A stretch of 64,000 nt of DNA from Euleptes europaea (taxonomy: Eukaryota > Chordata > Lepidosauria > Squamata > Sphaerodactylidae): the NCBI RefSeq assembly GCF_029931775.1, contig NC_079325.1, positions 51,568,286 to 51,632,285 of the forward strand, written 5' to 3'. The notes under the pieces were generated by a model. That model was not told where the DNA came from, ran no database searches, and worked only from the letters and a program-made list of their open reading frames with translations. Below, piece after piece: positions 42,690 through 53,890 of the stretch (the first letter of the stretch is position 1; each line of letters starts with the position of its first letter). Position numbers and translations under genes: made by a program.

Positions 42690-43240
42690 GACTGACGGAT
42701 TCATATGGAGGCTTGTCAACCCCGTCTTTAAACATCAAGCCGGCGGGTAAAGCGAACCTAATGTAAATTATTTCTTGTCTTACGGGCCCCCCTTTCTCTG
42801 TCCCCATGAATATTTCATGGCGGGCAGCATAAATATTAATTCTAATAGCTCTGCACGGTGGTTATTATTTCTGTCTTATGACAAATATTCATAAAATATT
42901 CAGCACCCTTTTTTGGAACACTTACACACTTGATTGTGGAATTTCTTTTCCCGGCTTCCTGGGGACACGGCGAACATATTGGGGTTCTCTTGATGGACTG
43001 CCCCCCCTTCCATCCCCTTAATTAATACTGTGAAATATAAATATTTAATCAGATTTATTTTGCGTTTCCCCAGAAGCGCACCCTATTAGACTGGAGAGGT
43101 TCTGTTTGACAATATTTAAATAGGAGAAATTTATTCCCTATTAGGAAATTGGTTACTTTTGACACGCATGTAAAATGACACATCATCGGCTCGTTTCGTT
43201 CTGCCGCCTTTGCGTTTCTGGGGCTCTCTTTTTGTGTGTG
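42690..43240. promoter_or_regulatory. Candidate conserved non-coding element cluster
   Basis: AT-rich, repeat-free sequence with CATAAATATTAATTCTAATA, GACAAATATTCATAAAATAT, CACTTGATTGTGGAATTTC and CCCCTTAATTAATACTGTG. SOX/FOX/homeodomain-like words are dense. Confidence 0.5.
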
Positions 43241-43950
43241 TTGATGTTATTCAAGGACACCAACCTGGCCCTTACAAAAGTTCCCGCTGAAAAAGGGAGT
43301 AGGGCAGGGCAGTAGCTTAACGTGTCATTTCGTGGTGGTAGCCGGGGTTAAACACTGTGTCTCTATTACTGATATTGAGCATTGATCGAGCACGTTCAAG
43401 CATTCAGCTTCACAGAGATTACTCTTGCAATAAATCTTACGGCAAGTAATTATTCTTCCCATGTTACAGACGGGGGAGAAAGGGCTGAAGGGATTGTAGA
43501 CCACTTAATATGTTTGTGGTGGAAGTGAGATTAGAACCCAGGACTTCTCCAATCACAACTCACTTGAAGTGCAGCAAATGCCCTTGGGTTGTGGTTTTTT
43601 TTGGGGGAGGGAATACATTGAAATTAGTCTATGTGGCACAGCCAAACAAATGCCTGGGGGGAAGAACAAGGCTGAGCATCAGTGTTGCTTTGGTGCCTTG
43701 TTTTCATCCTCAGGATGCTGTTGTGCTGCTTCTCTGCCCTCACTGTGCTTGCCTTCACTGACCCTCAGTGACCATGGAACCTCATTAGCGGTGGCAGTCC
43801 TTGTGGTTTTGTTTATGAGCATCACATCACAGTGTCACAGACAAAGTACACACACAGCCCCCTCTACCCGTAGGTTTGGAAGGTCTCAATGTCATCCAGA
43901 CGGTCTGTCTGTGAATGAGTGTGAGGGCCTTGTCGGATAAATAGTGAACA

Positions 43951-44130
43951 CACACATGAAGCTGCCTTATAATGAATCAGTCCATCAAAGTCAGCGTGGT
44001 CTACTCAGACTGGCGGCAGCTCTCCAGGATCTGTTACACGATCTACAACCTGATCCTTTTAACTGGAGATGCCGAGGATTGAACCTAGGGCCTTCTGCAT
44101 GCCAAACAGATGCTCTGCCGTAGTGAGCCC
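43951..44130 (-). repeat. Family A SINE, diverged
   Basis: This is a reverse copy with deletions in the tail (ACCCTTGG is missing) and a changed body; the tRNA-like head is recognisable. Confidence 0.8.
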
Positions 44131-44313
44131 TGTCGAGGGTTAATCTAAGATAGGACACGGCATCTTGATAAGACCAGGTGTTCTTCCCAGTGTGTATCAA
44201 GCAATAATGAACCTAGGTGCCTCTGAGACTGTGCAGAGTGCCTTCCCTGCAGAGTGGCACTCGCTGCAGGCAGCCTTCTCACTTCCAAGATTAGAAAAGG
44301 TCTCTCTCCTGTT

Positions 44314-44867
44314 TAGGGTTGCCAGGTCCCTCTTCGCCACCGGTGGGAGGTTTTTGGGGTGGAGCCTGAGGAGGGCGGGGTTTGGGGAGGGGAGGGACTT
44401 CAGAATGGTGTAGTGGTTAAGAGTGCTGGTTTGGAGCAGTGGAGTCTGATCTGGAGAAGCTGGTTTGATTCCCCACTCCTCCATATGAGCGGCGGAGACT
44501 CAGAGGTTTTTGGGTTAAGAGAGGTGGTTTGGAGCAGTGGAGACTAATCTGGTGAACTGGATTTGTTTCCCCACTCCTCCACACGAAGCCAGCTGGGTGA
44601 CCTTGGGCTAGTCACACTTTCTCAGCCCCACCTACCTCACAGGGTGTCCGTTGTGGGGAAGGGAAGGTGATTGTAAGCCGGTTTGAGTCTCCCTTAAGTG
44701 GTAGAGAAAGTCGGCATATAAAAACCAACTCTTCTTCCTCTTCTTCTTCGCCATAGATTCCAATTGGCAAAGGGGCCATTTTCTCCAGGGGAACTGATCT
44801 CTATCGGCTGGAGATCAGTCGTAATAGCAGGAGATCCCCAGCTAGTACCTGGAGGTTGGCAACGTCA
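44314..44867. mobile_element. M1 MITE split by a family B SINE
   Basis: The parts are 44314-44402 and 44751-44867, flanked by a CTCCTGTT / CCCCTGTT-type 8 bp duplication. The SINE is younger. Confidence 0.83.
44403..44750 (+). repeat. Family B SINE inserted in a hAT MITE
   Basis: This is a forward copy with a partly repeated head (GGTTAAGAG appears twice). It interrupts a MITE whose parts are 44314-44402 and 44751-44867. Confidence 0.87.
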
Positions 44868-45119
44868 CCCCTGTTTGAGATGACGCCTCTGACTGCACAA
44901 GCAATCCAGGCAGGCATGTGGGGCAGCGTGCAGTCCAGCGGGGGCATGGTGTGGATCACGCGCCGCTGCCCAAAGTCCTCGGCAGCATAGCAAGCGAGCC
45001 AAAGCCGTGCACTTCTCAGGCTGTTTGGCTCCGTGCTCCCGGCAGCAGACTGCCTCGGGCCAGGCCTACATGTGCGCCCGGGCTCCATCTGCTCTGATTC
45101 TTGGCCTCACAAACCACGG

Positions 45120-45548
45120 AGGCCTCAACATCTCGGAGATGCGGTGCAATTAAGCTCGCAATTAGGGGGGGACGGGCCCAGTTCAGCAGTGCGCTGAAGG
45201 CGCTCCCGCTGCTGCCATCTTTCTCCCTGATCCGTGAAGCGCCATCGGAACGACCTCCGGGGGGAATCCGGCAATGATGGAATAACAAATGAGAATAAGG
45301 AGGAGGCACAGAATAAAAAATGAGGAAAGCAGGAAGACGGGGAAGCGATTGCAGAAGCAGAGGCCGATACCACCAGCTCTCCGCTTGCGGAGTTGTAGAA
45401 AAGGTTTATGAATGATTTCTGTAAAAGAGAGCTTTGTGCAGGCCTTTGAAAGCCCCTTAAAACATTTGCGCTGCATGCACATGCAGGGAGAGGAAGCAGG
45501 ATTGTCAGGATGTTTGTGTAACATTCACACAACGCATCAGATGCCAAA
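45120..45548. promoter_or_regulatory. Candidate conserved non-coding element
   Basis: This repeat-free block starts with GTGCAATTAAGCTCGCAATT and contains GGAATAACAAATGAG, AGGTTTATGAATGATTTC and GTTTGTGTAACATTCACAC. The open frames here show no protein similarity I recognise. Confidence 0.45.
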
Positions 45549-45621
45549 CCACTCTTAGATATAGTGATGATAATTTTTGGGGGGGGGAATCTCTCTTAAA
45601 GATGCTTTCTTGGAGATGTAG

Positions 45622-45830
45622 TAGGGTTGCCAAACTCCAGGTACTAGCTGGAGATCTCCCGCTGTTACAACTGATCTCCAGTCGATAGAGATCAGTTCAC
45701 CTGGAAAAAATGGCCACTTTGGCAGTTGGACTCTATGGCATTGAAGTCCTTCCCCTCCCCAAACCCCGCTCTCCTCAGGCTCCACCCCAAAAACCTCCTG
45801 CCAGTGGTGAAGAGGGACCTGGCAACCCTA
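45622..45830. mobile_element. M1 MITE
   Basis: This is a complete copy with both terminal repeats; no clear 8 bp duplication is seen. Confidence 0.82.
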
Positions 45831-46097
45831 ACAGGTATGTTTTCCCAAAGGGCAAATAACGGCTCTCCTCAAGAAGGCTGAAGCCCCTTCTCCTAACACA
45901 CAACAGCCCTGATCTGAATTGGGCCCGTGTGCACCTAGGAATTAAGTTTTATATTTTTTTTCTCTTAGGATGAAACTGGGGGCGGGGTGAACAGTTCAGC
46001 AGCTTTTCAGAGAGGTTCAGTGTGACTGGAGGGAAAGGCGGCGATGAACATCACTGACTGGCTAATGCCTATACCGTTACACTCTGAATAAGACTAA

Positions 46098-46186
46098 CAG
46101 TACAATCCTATGAAGAATTACTCCAGTCTAAGCCCATTGAAATGAATGGGCTTAGACTGGAGTAACTTGCCTTAGGATTGTGCTGT
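46098..46186. mobile_element. Short palindromic MITE
   Basis: ACTCCAGTCTAAGCCCATTG faces its inverse around a centre at 46141, with ACAGTACAATCCTA / TAGGATTGTGCTGT ends. Confidence 0.75.
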
Positions 46187-46431
46187 AAGACTAGTTTGTA
46201 AGTAAATACAGGTCAACCTCCCGATTCGTGGAGTGCGACAGTGGGGAGAGACTGAGGGCTGAGCCAGCATCTCCCTTTGGAGAGATGTCCGTCCTGCCGT
46301 TTGCAACACCAGGCTCACTATCATTGGAGAACCTGCTAAATGCCACCCTGGGCTTCCCCCTACGAAGAATGCCTTCCACAAGACAGTATTCTGTGATAGG
46401 GACTGACTAGAGCAGAAATTGCAGCTGCCAG

Positions 46432-46778
46432 CAGGGCCAGATCTTGGGGGGTCTGGCAGGGGCACTTGCCCTGGACGCAAGGAGAGGGAGGGCACCAGTG
46501 TGGGCATGGGGAGCATGGACCCAGGGAGAAGGAATGCCGCCGTACTGCAGCACGGACGCAGCTGCCCGCCTGCCCTCAGCTCGTACTGGCTGCTGCTCTC
46601 CCTCTCTTTTTTTCTGGGGGGGAGGCCACTGTGAGCCCTGCCCAGCACATTTCTCTTTGCTCCTTCCCCCAGCTGTGCGCCTGGCCCCTGGGGCCCCCAG
46701 TGTCTGGGTCCAGCACATGGCACACCCCTGCCTCCCTCCCCCCTGCCCCAGGCACTCCTTTCCCCTGCTCCGTTCCTG
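46432..46778 (+). mobile_element. GC-rich hAT-like MITE (family M3)
   Basis: It begins CAGGGCCAGATCTTGGGGGG and ends CTCCGTTCCTG. It is flanked by GCTGCCAG and GCTGCAAG (8 bp, one mismatch). Several overlapping open frames on both strands are by-products of GC content. Confidence 0.68.
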
Positions 46779-47020
46779 GCTGCAAGTAACAGAGCCCCAC
46801 CAAACGCCTGTGGTTGGAGGTGACATGCATCACTGCTTTGAATCCCACTGATCAGGAGGAAAGTGGGATATAAATCTTTCAAATAAATCAGAGGAGGGAA
46901 GGAAGGCGAGCAGTGGTTTACCCTTCCCAGTTCCCTTTCCCCCCACCAAATGGCTGTAGTCTCTATGGGGCTCTAGACCTGTGTCTGCAAGGGAAGCATA
47001 GTAGAAATGTCAGGAGGAGG

Positions 47021-47220
47021 AACACATGAAGCTGCCTTAAACTGAATCAGACCCTGAGTCCATCAAAGTCTACTCAGACCGGCAGCGGCTCTCTAGGGTC
47101 TCAGGCAGAGGTCTTCCACATCACCTACTTGCCCTGGTCCCTTTAACTGGAGATGCCGGTAGTACTGAACCTGGGACCTTCTGCATGCCAAGCAGATGCT
47201 CTACTACTGAGCCACAGCTT
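47021..47220 (-). repeat. Family A SINE
   Basis: This is a reverse copy with an inserted TAGTA in the B-box region (GCCGGTAGTACTGAACCTGG) and otherwise typical parts. Confidence 0.88.
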
Positions 47221-47654
47221 GGCAGGAGGAGCTTTGAGTACTCTCTTCCCTTCATTCTCCCCCCCCCCCGCAGCACAACGTCCGCTTTGTTCCTGAGTTT
47301 GAGACTGAGGCCATTTGAACTGGGAAGGGACCACCATTGAGAGAAGACCTCAAAACCAACCATCTCCAGAAATCAAAAGGCACCAGGAAGATTGTTTCTT
47401 GTGCCGTGCTTGACGTTCTGCAAAAAAAGAACCTCTCAGAAAGCCCCAAAGATTTCTGTTTAGCGTGGAAATGACTATTTGCATCTCAATACCTGCGACT
47501 TATCCTGTCAATCATAATAATAATAAAAAAGAAAGAAACACAAGAAGAAAGAAGAACCTGCAATGATCAGCCTGCTAGAATGGGGGAGGGGGTGTCCTAT
47601 GGAAGCTGGTGGGCCTTTCAGAAATAGCTCTCTTTCACCGGCAATGTTTCCATT

Positions 47655-48245
47655 TACATAAGAACATAAGAAAGGCCATGCTGGATCAGACCAAGGCCCA
47701 TAATGTCCAGCAGTCTGTTCACACAGTGGCCAACTAGGAAGCCCACAAACAAGACGACTTCTGGCTGTGTTTATCCTGGCTGTTTTTGAAAGCACCTAAT
47801 ATAATAGGCATGCTCCTCTGATCCTGGAGAGAATAGGTATGCATCATGACTAGCATTCATTTTGACTAGTAGCCATGAATAGCCCTCTCCTCCATGAACA
47901 TGTCCACTCCCCTCTTAAAGCCTTCCAAGATGGCAGCCATCACCACATCCTGGGGCAGGGAGTTCCACAGTTTAACTATGCGTTGTGTGAAGAAATACGT
48001 CCTTTTATCTGTTTTGAATCTCTCACTCGCCAGCTTCAGAAGATGACCCCGCGTTCTGGTATTATGAGAGAGGGAGAAAAGCTTCTCCTTGTCCACTCTC
48101 TCCGTACCATGCATAATTTTACAGACCTCTATCATGTCTTCCCTTAACTGCCTTCTTTCCAAGCTAAACGGCCCAACGCGTTTTAACTGCTCCTCATAGG
48201 GCAGTTGCTCTGGCTCCCTGATCATTTTGGTTGTATTTCCTTCCA
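47655..48245 (-). mobile_element. CR1-clade LINE 3' end, longest copy
   Basis: The minus strand encodes 129 uninterrupted codons of the RT C-terminus: LKRVGPFSLERRQLREDMIE, RTRGHLLKLASERFKTDKR, and LWNSLPQDVV. A 3' UTR and ACATAAGAACATAAGAA tail follow. It is 5'-truncated; the unbroken frame suggests it is younger than its relatives here. Confidence 0.85.
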
Positions 48246-48412
48246 AATACAGCATTTTGGAATGAGAGGCTTTTCAAGTGAGATCAGGCTGCAGGCAAAG
48301 GAAGACTTTCAACTCCCAGAGCTGCTCCAAACCACACTAATCTTTGCTTCCTGGTTTCTGATGTTACTCGGGACACAGCTGGCTCCATCCAACCCACAAA
48401 ATAATGAGGGAC

Positions 48413-48778
48413 CTGGGGTTGCCAACCTCCAGGTAGTAGCTGGAGATCTCCCACTATTACAAAGGATCTCCAGCCAAAAGAGATCAGTTCACCTGGAGAT
48501 AGGGACATGGGAGCTTGAAAGGAAAGGAAAGATTCTGGCTAAAACAGTAGGTTTGGCAGGTCCCTCAGACACCAGTGGGAGGTTTTTGGGGTGGAGCCTG
48601 AGGAGGACAGGGTTTGGGGAGGGGCTTCAATGCCATAGAGTTAGGGTTGCCAATTGCCCGGTGGTGGTGGGTAAACTATCGCCCATCTACAGGGCTGCCC
48701 ACTGGCCAGCTGAACTGATCTCTATTGGCTGGAGATCAGTTGTAATAGCAGGAGAACTCCAGCTAGTACCTGGAGGTT
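48413..48778. mobile_element. Stacked M1 MITEs around the PLE insertion
   Basis: A truncated M1 (48413-48500) is followed by a second M1 (48550-48640) that runs into a related terminal repeat at 48642 (TAGGGTTGCCAATTGCCCGG). The final part to 48778 is completed by GGCAACCCTA at 52670-52679 beyond the PLE. Confidence 0.72.
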
Positions 48779-48784
48779 TGGGTG

Positions 48785-49632
48785 TGTTATAGCAAAAACA
48801 ACCTATTATAATGTAAATCAAGTTGCAGAATCTAAGTTATAAGTTCTATTGTTATTACCCTCCTGGACAAATCTAAGGAGGAAAAAAACTCATTTCCCAA
48901 CCTCCAGGGCTGGCCTGGAGAAAAAAATCCTCTGTTGCCACCCGCCAGGAATGACCTAGAGAAAAAAGTGTTTGCTGATCTCAAGGGCTTCTCTAGACTG
49001 AGAATCAGTGGTTGCCAACCTCCAGGGCTTGTATTTTAACAAAAACAACCTGTTGTAATTTTTACCAGGTTTTCATATCAAAGTTGCACATTTAATGATG
49101 ATATTTCTATGCTATGTATTCTTACTACAACTATAATGCTAAACATAAACCAACTCAATATTATACATACAAAATCTCCCACATACATGCAATACAAATA
49201 CCACATACGTAATAGTCATCATACAAAATCTCAAGGTCAGAGGGTACAGTCGCCATATGTGACAAGTGAAGTCCATGAAACATATCACTATAACTTCTCA
49301 AGGTAAGTGTTCATGTCTACTATTGTTTTTTCCAGACATGTCCATGTGTAAAGTTATTTTCTTCTCTTTTCTTTACAGGTTACCGGTTGGTTGTTCCTGT
49401 GTCGACGATTTCTTCCTCAGAAGATGCACATGGATTCCTATATCAATACAATTTTCACACGCATATGACAACTACTATTTAACTTCACTTTGCATTGTTA
49501 ATCCAAAGTAATATCTAAGTCATACTTACTTAATGTAAGCTCGAGTTTTACTCCCAGTTTGCCCAGAGCTTTTTTCTTTCCTTACTGGGGAACGTGTCTG
49601 CTTTCTTACTTTTTATTTCCCACCTGTCTGTA
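48785..49632 (+). repeat. Left inverted arm of the Penelope-like element
   Basis: This is an inverted match to 51793-52621. Both arms contain the same 65-codon and 81-codon open frames on opposite strands, showing little divergence between them. Confidence 0.9.
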
Positions 49633-51792
49633 TTTAGTGCTATCTGTAACTCTTTCATTAAAGGGACATATCTCCATTAAAGGGATAGTGTTAAAAAGGG
49701 TGTTCCATTCTTATATGCATGGTCCCAAATCTAAGGATGTATTCAAACCTTTTGGTTGTACAGTTTCTAAGAGGAAAATGAACTTAGCCTCTTGTCTTAA
49801 TAAAAGGCGATCCTCATCTACCGTATTATATAGATTTGGTTGTAAACGCCAGATTGCAAAAAAAGTCAGGTTATCAGTATGGCCAGTTATCAGTATGGCC
49901 AGCTGAAATGTAATGGTGCACAATTGGAGCATCCATTACTTTATTACGGATTCTTGAACAGTGTTCCATAATTCTATATTTTAATGTCCTTGATGTTTTC
50001 CCTATGTAAAATACATTACACGGGCATTTAATAACATAAATCACCTTTTTTGAAAGGCAGTTTGTAAAATGCTGCAGTTTGAATTGAAACCCCTTGTCTG
50101 TGGTAAACTCCTTTACCTGTAATGATAAGTGGCATATTCCATAGTTCCACATTTATGATGACCCTTTATGGAGTCATGTTCTCTATAATTAGGTTCTATG
50201 ATGTCTGTATGAGTAAGTTTGTCTCCCAGTGAACGTGTTCTTCTCATTCCTAATCTTGGTGGATTCTCACATCCTGGTAAGCCCTGCACTATGTGCCAAT
50301 GTTTATTTATAATTGCTTTGATTTTAGTTGAGAGAACAGTGTATTGCAGAGAAGATGTTATCCCTTGATATTTTGTTTTGGGTCTTAATTCTAATATTTC
50401 TGCTCTTGGTTTTTCCAGTGCTCTTGTATAGGTATTATTAATCACTGAGCCTGGGCAACCTCTTGCTTTCAGGTCTTCACTAAGCTTATTCGCTGCTGTT
50501 ACAAAATCTGCTGTGCGTGTTGAATTTCTGTGTAACCTGAGAAACTGACCATTTGGTAAGTTTTTACGCAAATGCGTAGGGTGAAAAGAGTCATATCTTA
50601 AAAGTGAATTCCTATCAGTTTCTTTTGTATATGGTTTGATCCCAAATTTGGTATTCTCTATGAAATATACTCAGTATCTAAGAATGGTATCTGTACTGTA
50701 TCTAATTTTCCTGTAAGTGTGATATAAGGGTTCTGTATATTTATCCATTCTATAAATTGGTTTGCTGCCCTCTCATTTGTACATACCATAAAGATGTTAT
50801 CAATATAACGACGAAAAAAATTATTTCTTGTATATAAGGGTTGTTAGAATATATGTACCGTTTCTCAAACCAGTTCATGAAAATGTTCGCCACTAATGGG
50901 GCTTAGGAGCACCCCATCGCTACTCCTTTTGTCTGGAGGAAAAATTGATGTTTAAATCTGAAATAATTTTTTTTCTAACACGAGTTCTAAAAGATTAATG
51001 AGGAAAGATGTTGGAGGATTTTTTCTTTTCTAGTCTGCAATAGTTCTGCTATTTCTGTTGTAACTATTTCTATAGGTACATTTGTGTATAATGCATTTAC
51101 ATCTAGTGTCACAAGGACACTTCCCTTAGGTACTATTCTGTTTTCTGTTTGTATTATAAAGTCCCTTGTATGGATGTAAATATTGTTCCAAATATTTAGC
51201 TATTGGGTCTAAGATGGAATTTACCCCTGATACTATAGGGCGTCCGGGAGGGGGGGGATGTTCTTGTGGAGTTTTGGAAGAGCATAAAAAATATGTACTC
51301 TGGGGAATTGATTAATCAAATAATCAGCTGTTAGTTTTGAAATCTCATCCATTGCTAATGCTTCATTTACTACTACTTTTATAATTGATGTATAATCATA
51401 TTCACGGTGAGATCCTCTGCTAGACAAACTAGAAGAGTCACTATCGTATCTCCTGTCCTTATTTCTAAACCCGCTAGAAGAGGGTTCTCCTGTTGTGGTA
51501 TTTTTATCTGTGATGTTAAACCAAGGATATACGTTATTTTGATGATAACCTTTGGTGTCTCTATCAGACTTCTGTAATTTATAACCTTTGATATTATCCC
51601 TATATGTTTTTAAATCATTCTCCAATTGTTGAATTTGTATATCTATATCTGTCTTATTTTCTGTTATTTTTTTCATCTCTTCCACCATTTTTTCAGTATC
51701 TGTTTTGATTTTGGCCACTTCTATATTAGCTTGCTTAATGATTAATGTCATTAAGTCCACTGAACATTTATTCAGGATCGCTACCCATTTAC

Positions 51793-52621
51793 AGACAGGT
51801 GGGAAATGAAAAGTAAGAACGCAGACACGTTCCACCAGTAAGGAAAGAAAAAAGCTCTGGGCAAACTGGGAGTAAAACTCGAGCTTACATTAAGTAAGCA
51901 TGACTTAGATATTACTTTGGATTAACAATGCAAAGTGAAGTTAAATAGTAGTTGTCATATGCGTGTGAAAATTGTATTGATATAGGAATCCATGTGCATC
52001 TTCTGAGGAAGAAATCGTCGACACAGGAACAACCAACCGGTAACCTGTAAAGAAAAGAGAAGAAAATAACTTTACACATGGACATGTCTGGAAAAAACAA
52101 TAGTAGACATGAACACTTACCTTGAGAAGTTATAGTGATATGTTTCATGGACTTCACTTGTCACATATGGAGACTGTACCCTCTGACCTTGAGATTTTGT
52201 ATGATGACTATTACGTATGTGGTATTTGTATTGCATGTATGTGGGAGATTTTGTATGTATAATATTGAGTTGGTTTATGTTTAGCATTATAGTTGTAGTA
52301 AGAATACATAGCATAGAAATATCATCATTAAATGTGCAACTTTGATATGAAAACCTGGTAAAAATTACAACAGGTTGTTTTTGTTAAAATACAAGCCCTG
52401 GAGGTTGGCAACCACTGATTCTCAGTCTAGAGAAGCCCTTGAGATCGGCAAACACTGGCGGGTGGCAACAGAGGATTTTTTTCTCCAGGCCAGCCCTGGA
52501 GGTTGGGAAATGAGTTTTTTCCTCCTTAGGTTTGTCCAGGAGGGCAATAACAATAGAACTTATAACTTAGATTCTGCAACTTGATTTACATTATAATAGG
52601 TTGTTTTTGCTATAACACTAT
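51793..52621 (-). repeat. Right inverted arm of the Penelope-like element
   Basis: This is the partner of 48785-49632. About 35 bp more (52622-52655) lie between this arm and the target-site duplication than on the left side. Confidence 0.9.
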
Positions 52622-52679
52622 CATTCTAACAACCTAGGTTCTTCTTTTTGAGGGGAGTACCTGGAGGTTGGCAACCCTA

Positions 52680-53520
52680 TGTGGGACACAGGGATGTCCC
52701 TGGTCACCACCTCACATGCGTGGAGGTCTCTGATGCAGTGAAGGCACGTAGGTGGTATTGTCAACAACCCCTCTTGGCTGCAGATTTCTGGGCACATACG
52801 GCTAGGCCTCTTTGGTGCCAGTCCAGAGTGGCTTGCAGACTCCATTCCACGTTTCCACAACCCACTCTGGAGTTTGTGATGAAACAGAACAGAATCGTCC
52901 AGCTCTCTGCCAAAACTGCCTGGACAGAAATCAAGCCGTTTCGCTCATGAACACTCAATTTATCTGGCCAGAAAAAGCCACATCCTGGCACTTGGTGCAG
53001 GACAGATTATGCGAGTTCCACAAATCTTGTTTCCTTTATTAAGCTGTGATGGCGGCAAAAGAAATGGCAGCTTTTTCCCGGCAGGGCCACCCAGACCAGG
53101 TTAGGTACTCTTTCCACATCAGAAAGTCATGTGATGGGCAGAGGAACAGGAGAAAGCAGGGACAGCGAACAGAAAGAAGGAAGGCAAGAAAGATTTTCAG
53201 AGTGAAGAATTTTTTTTTTCCTGCTGAGCTATTCAGGAAAGCAGATGCCAAAAGGAGGCATAAATTTCCCCGCCTCTGATTTTTAAAACATAACTTCAAG
53301 ACCAGGGGGCGATGGGAATCTTTTTTTGCGGCTTTGCTTCAGGCGCCAAGATGTGAAAAGCCAGTTCTATTTTTCTGCCTTTGGAAATGACAGCTGGGTC
53401 CATTTTGGCCCATGATTTCCCAAGAACAAGAAAGTCGAGTATTCTCAAAGGGCAGACTGAGGTAGAGTTAGGAAGCTACCAAACCCTGGGTCTATTCAAA
53501 CTTCACCCTTTCCACATGGG
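52680..53520. other. Unassigned, largely repeat-free sequence
   Basis: No gene, SINE or MITE is recognised. CTTTATTAAGCTGTGATGGC and the CAAAAGAAATGGCAGC stretch near 53034-53075 could be conserved non-coding DNA. Confidence 0.3.
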
Positions 53521-53527
53521 TTTGCCC

Positions 53528-53853
53528 TAGGGTTGCCAGGTCCCTCTTTGCCACCAGCGGCAGGTTTTTGGGGTTTGGGGAGGTACTTCAATGCCATAGA
53601 GTCCAATTGCCAAAGCAGCCATTTTCCCCAGGGGAACTGATCTCTATTGGCTAGAGATCAGTTGTAGCGATAGGGACCCCAAGGCTACATTGTCAGTGGC
53701 AAGATTTGTTTCAGTCCTTATATCCCTCCAACACTAGATATATGCTGCTCAAGATCAATGGATCAAGGAGCTTCTAAGGGATAAAAGGAAAGGAAGGAGA
53801 TCAGCTGTAATAACAGGAGATCTCCAGCTAGCACCTGGAGGTTGGCAATCCTA
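53528..53853. mobile_element. M1 MITE with small internal insertion
   Basis: It is flanked by identical GTTTGCCC (53520-53527 and 53854-53861). About 120 bp (near 53675-53795) is foreign and flanked by GAGATCAG(T/C)TGTA, so something inserted with a duplication of roughly 13 bp. Confidence 0.8.
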
Positions 53854-53890
53854 GTTTGCCCTAGGTTTGATGCTGTTGGGAAGCTGGGGT

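Larger units (their letters stand above)
48779..52655 (-). mobile_element. Penelope-like element with long inverted arms
   Basis: This 3877 bp element is flanked by AGTACCTGGAGGTT (48765-48778 and 52656-52669), inside an M1 MITE. Inverted arms of about 830-850 bp lie at 48785-49632 and 51793-52621. The central region on the minus strand carries, in order, a charged coiled-coil-like N-terminus (51835-51300), reverse-transcriptase-like sequence with LPKLHKN and QTKGVAMG (about 51300-50600), a linker, and a GIY-YIG-type nuclease region with CPCNVFYIGKTSRTLKYRI (50152-49874) ending near PKGLN. The frame is broken in several places, so it is a dead copy. Confidence 0.88.

Noticed and set aside
45125-45547. 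140-codon minus-strand frame as a gene
   Set aside because: No recognised domain; the sequence looks like non-coding conserved DNA with overlapping frames on the same strand.
46172-46882. 236-codon minus-strand frame as a gene
   Set aside because: It overlaps the GC-rich M3 MITE and has several competing frames; Pro/Gly/Ser-rich composition follows from GC content.
49405-49440. A hammerhead core in the arms of the large Penelope-like element
   Set aside because: CTGAGGA is followed at once by AGAAATCGTC with no room for stem II; too weak to claim.
49109-49511. Open frames repeated exactly at 51912-52314 as paired small genes
   Set aside because: They lie in the inverted arms of the Penelope-like element and are identical because the arms are.
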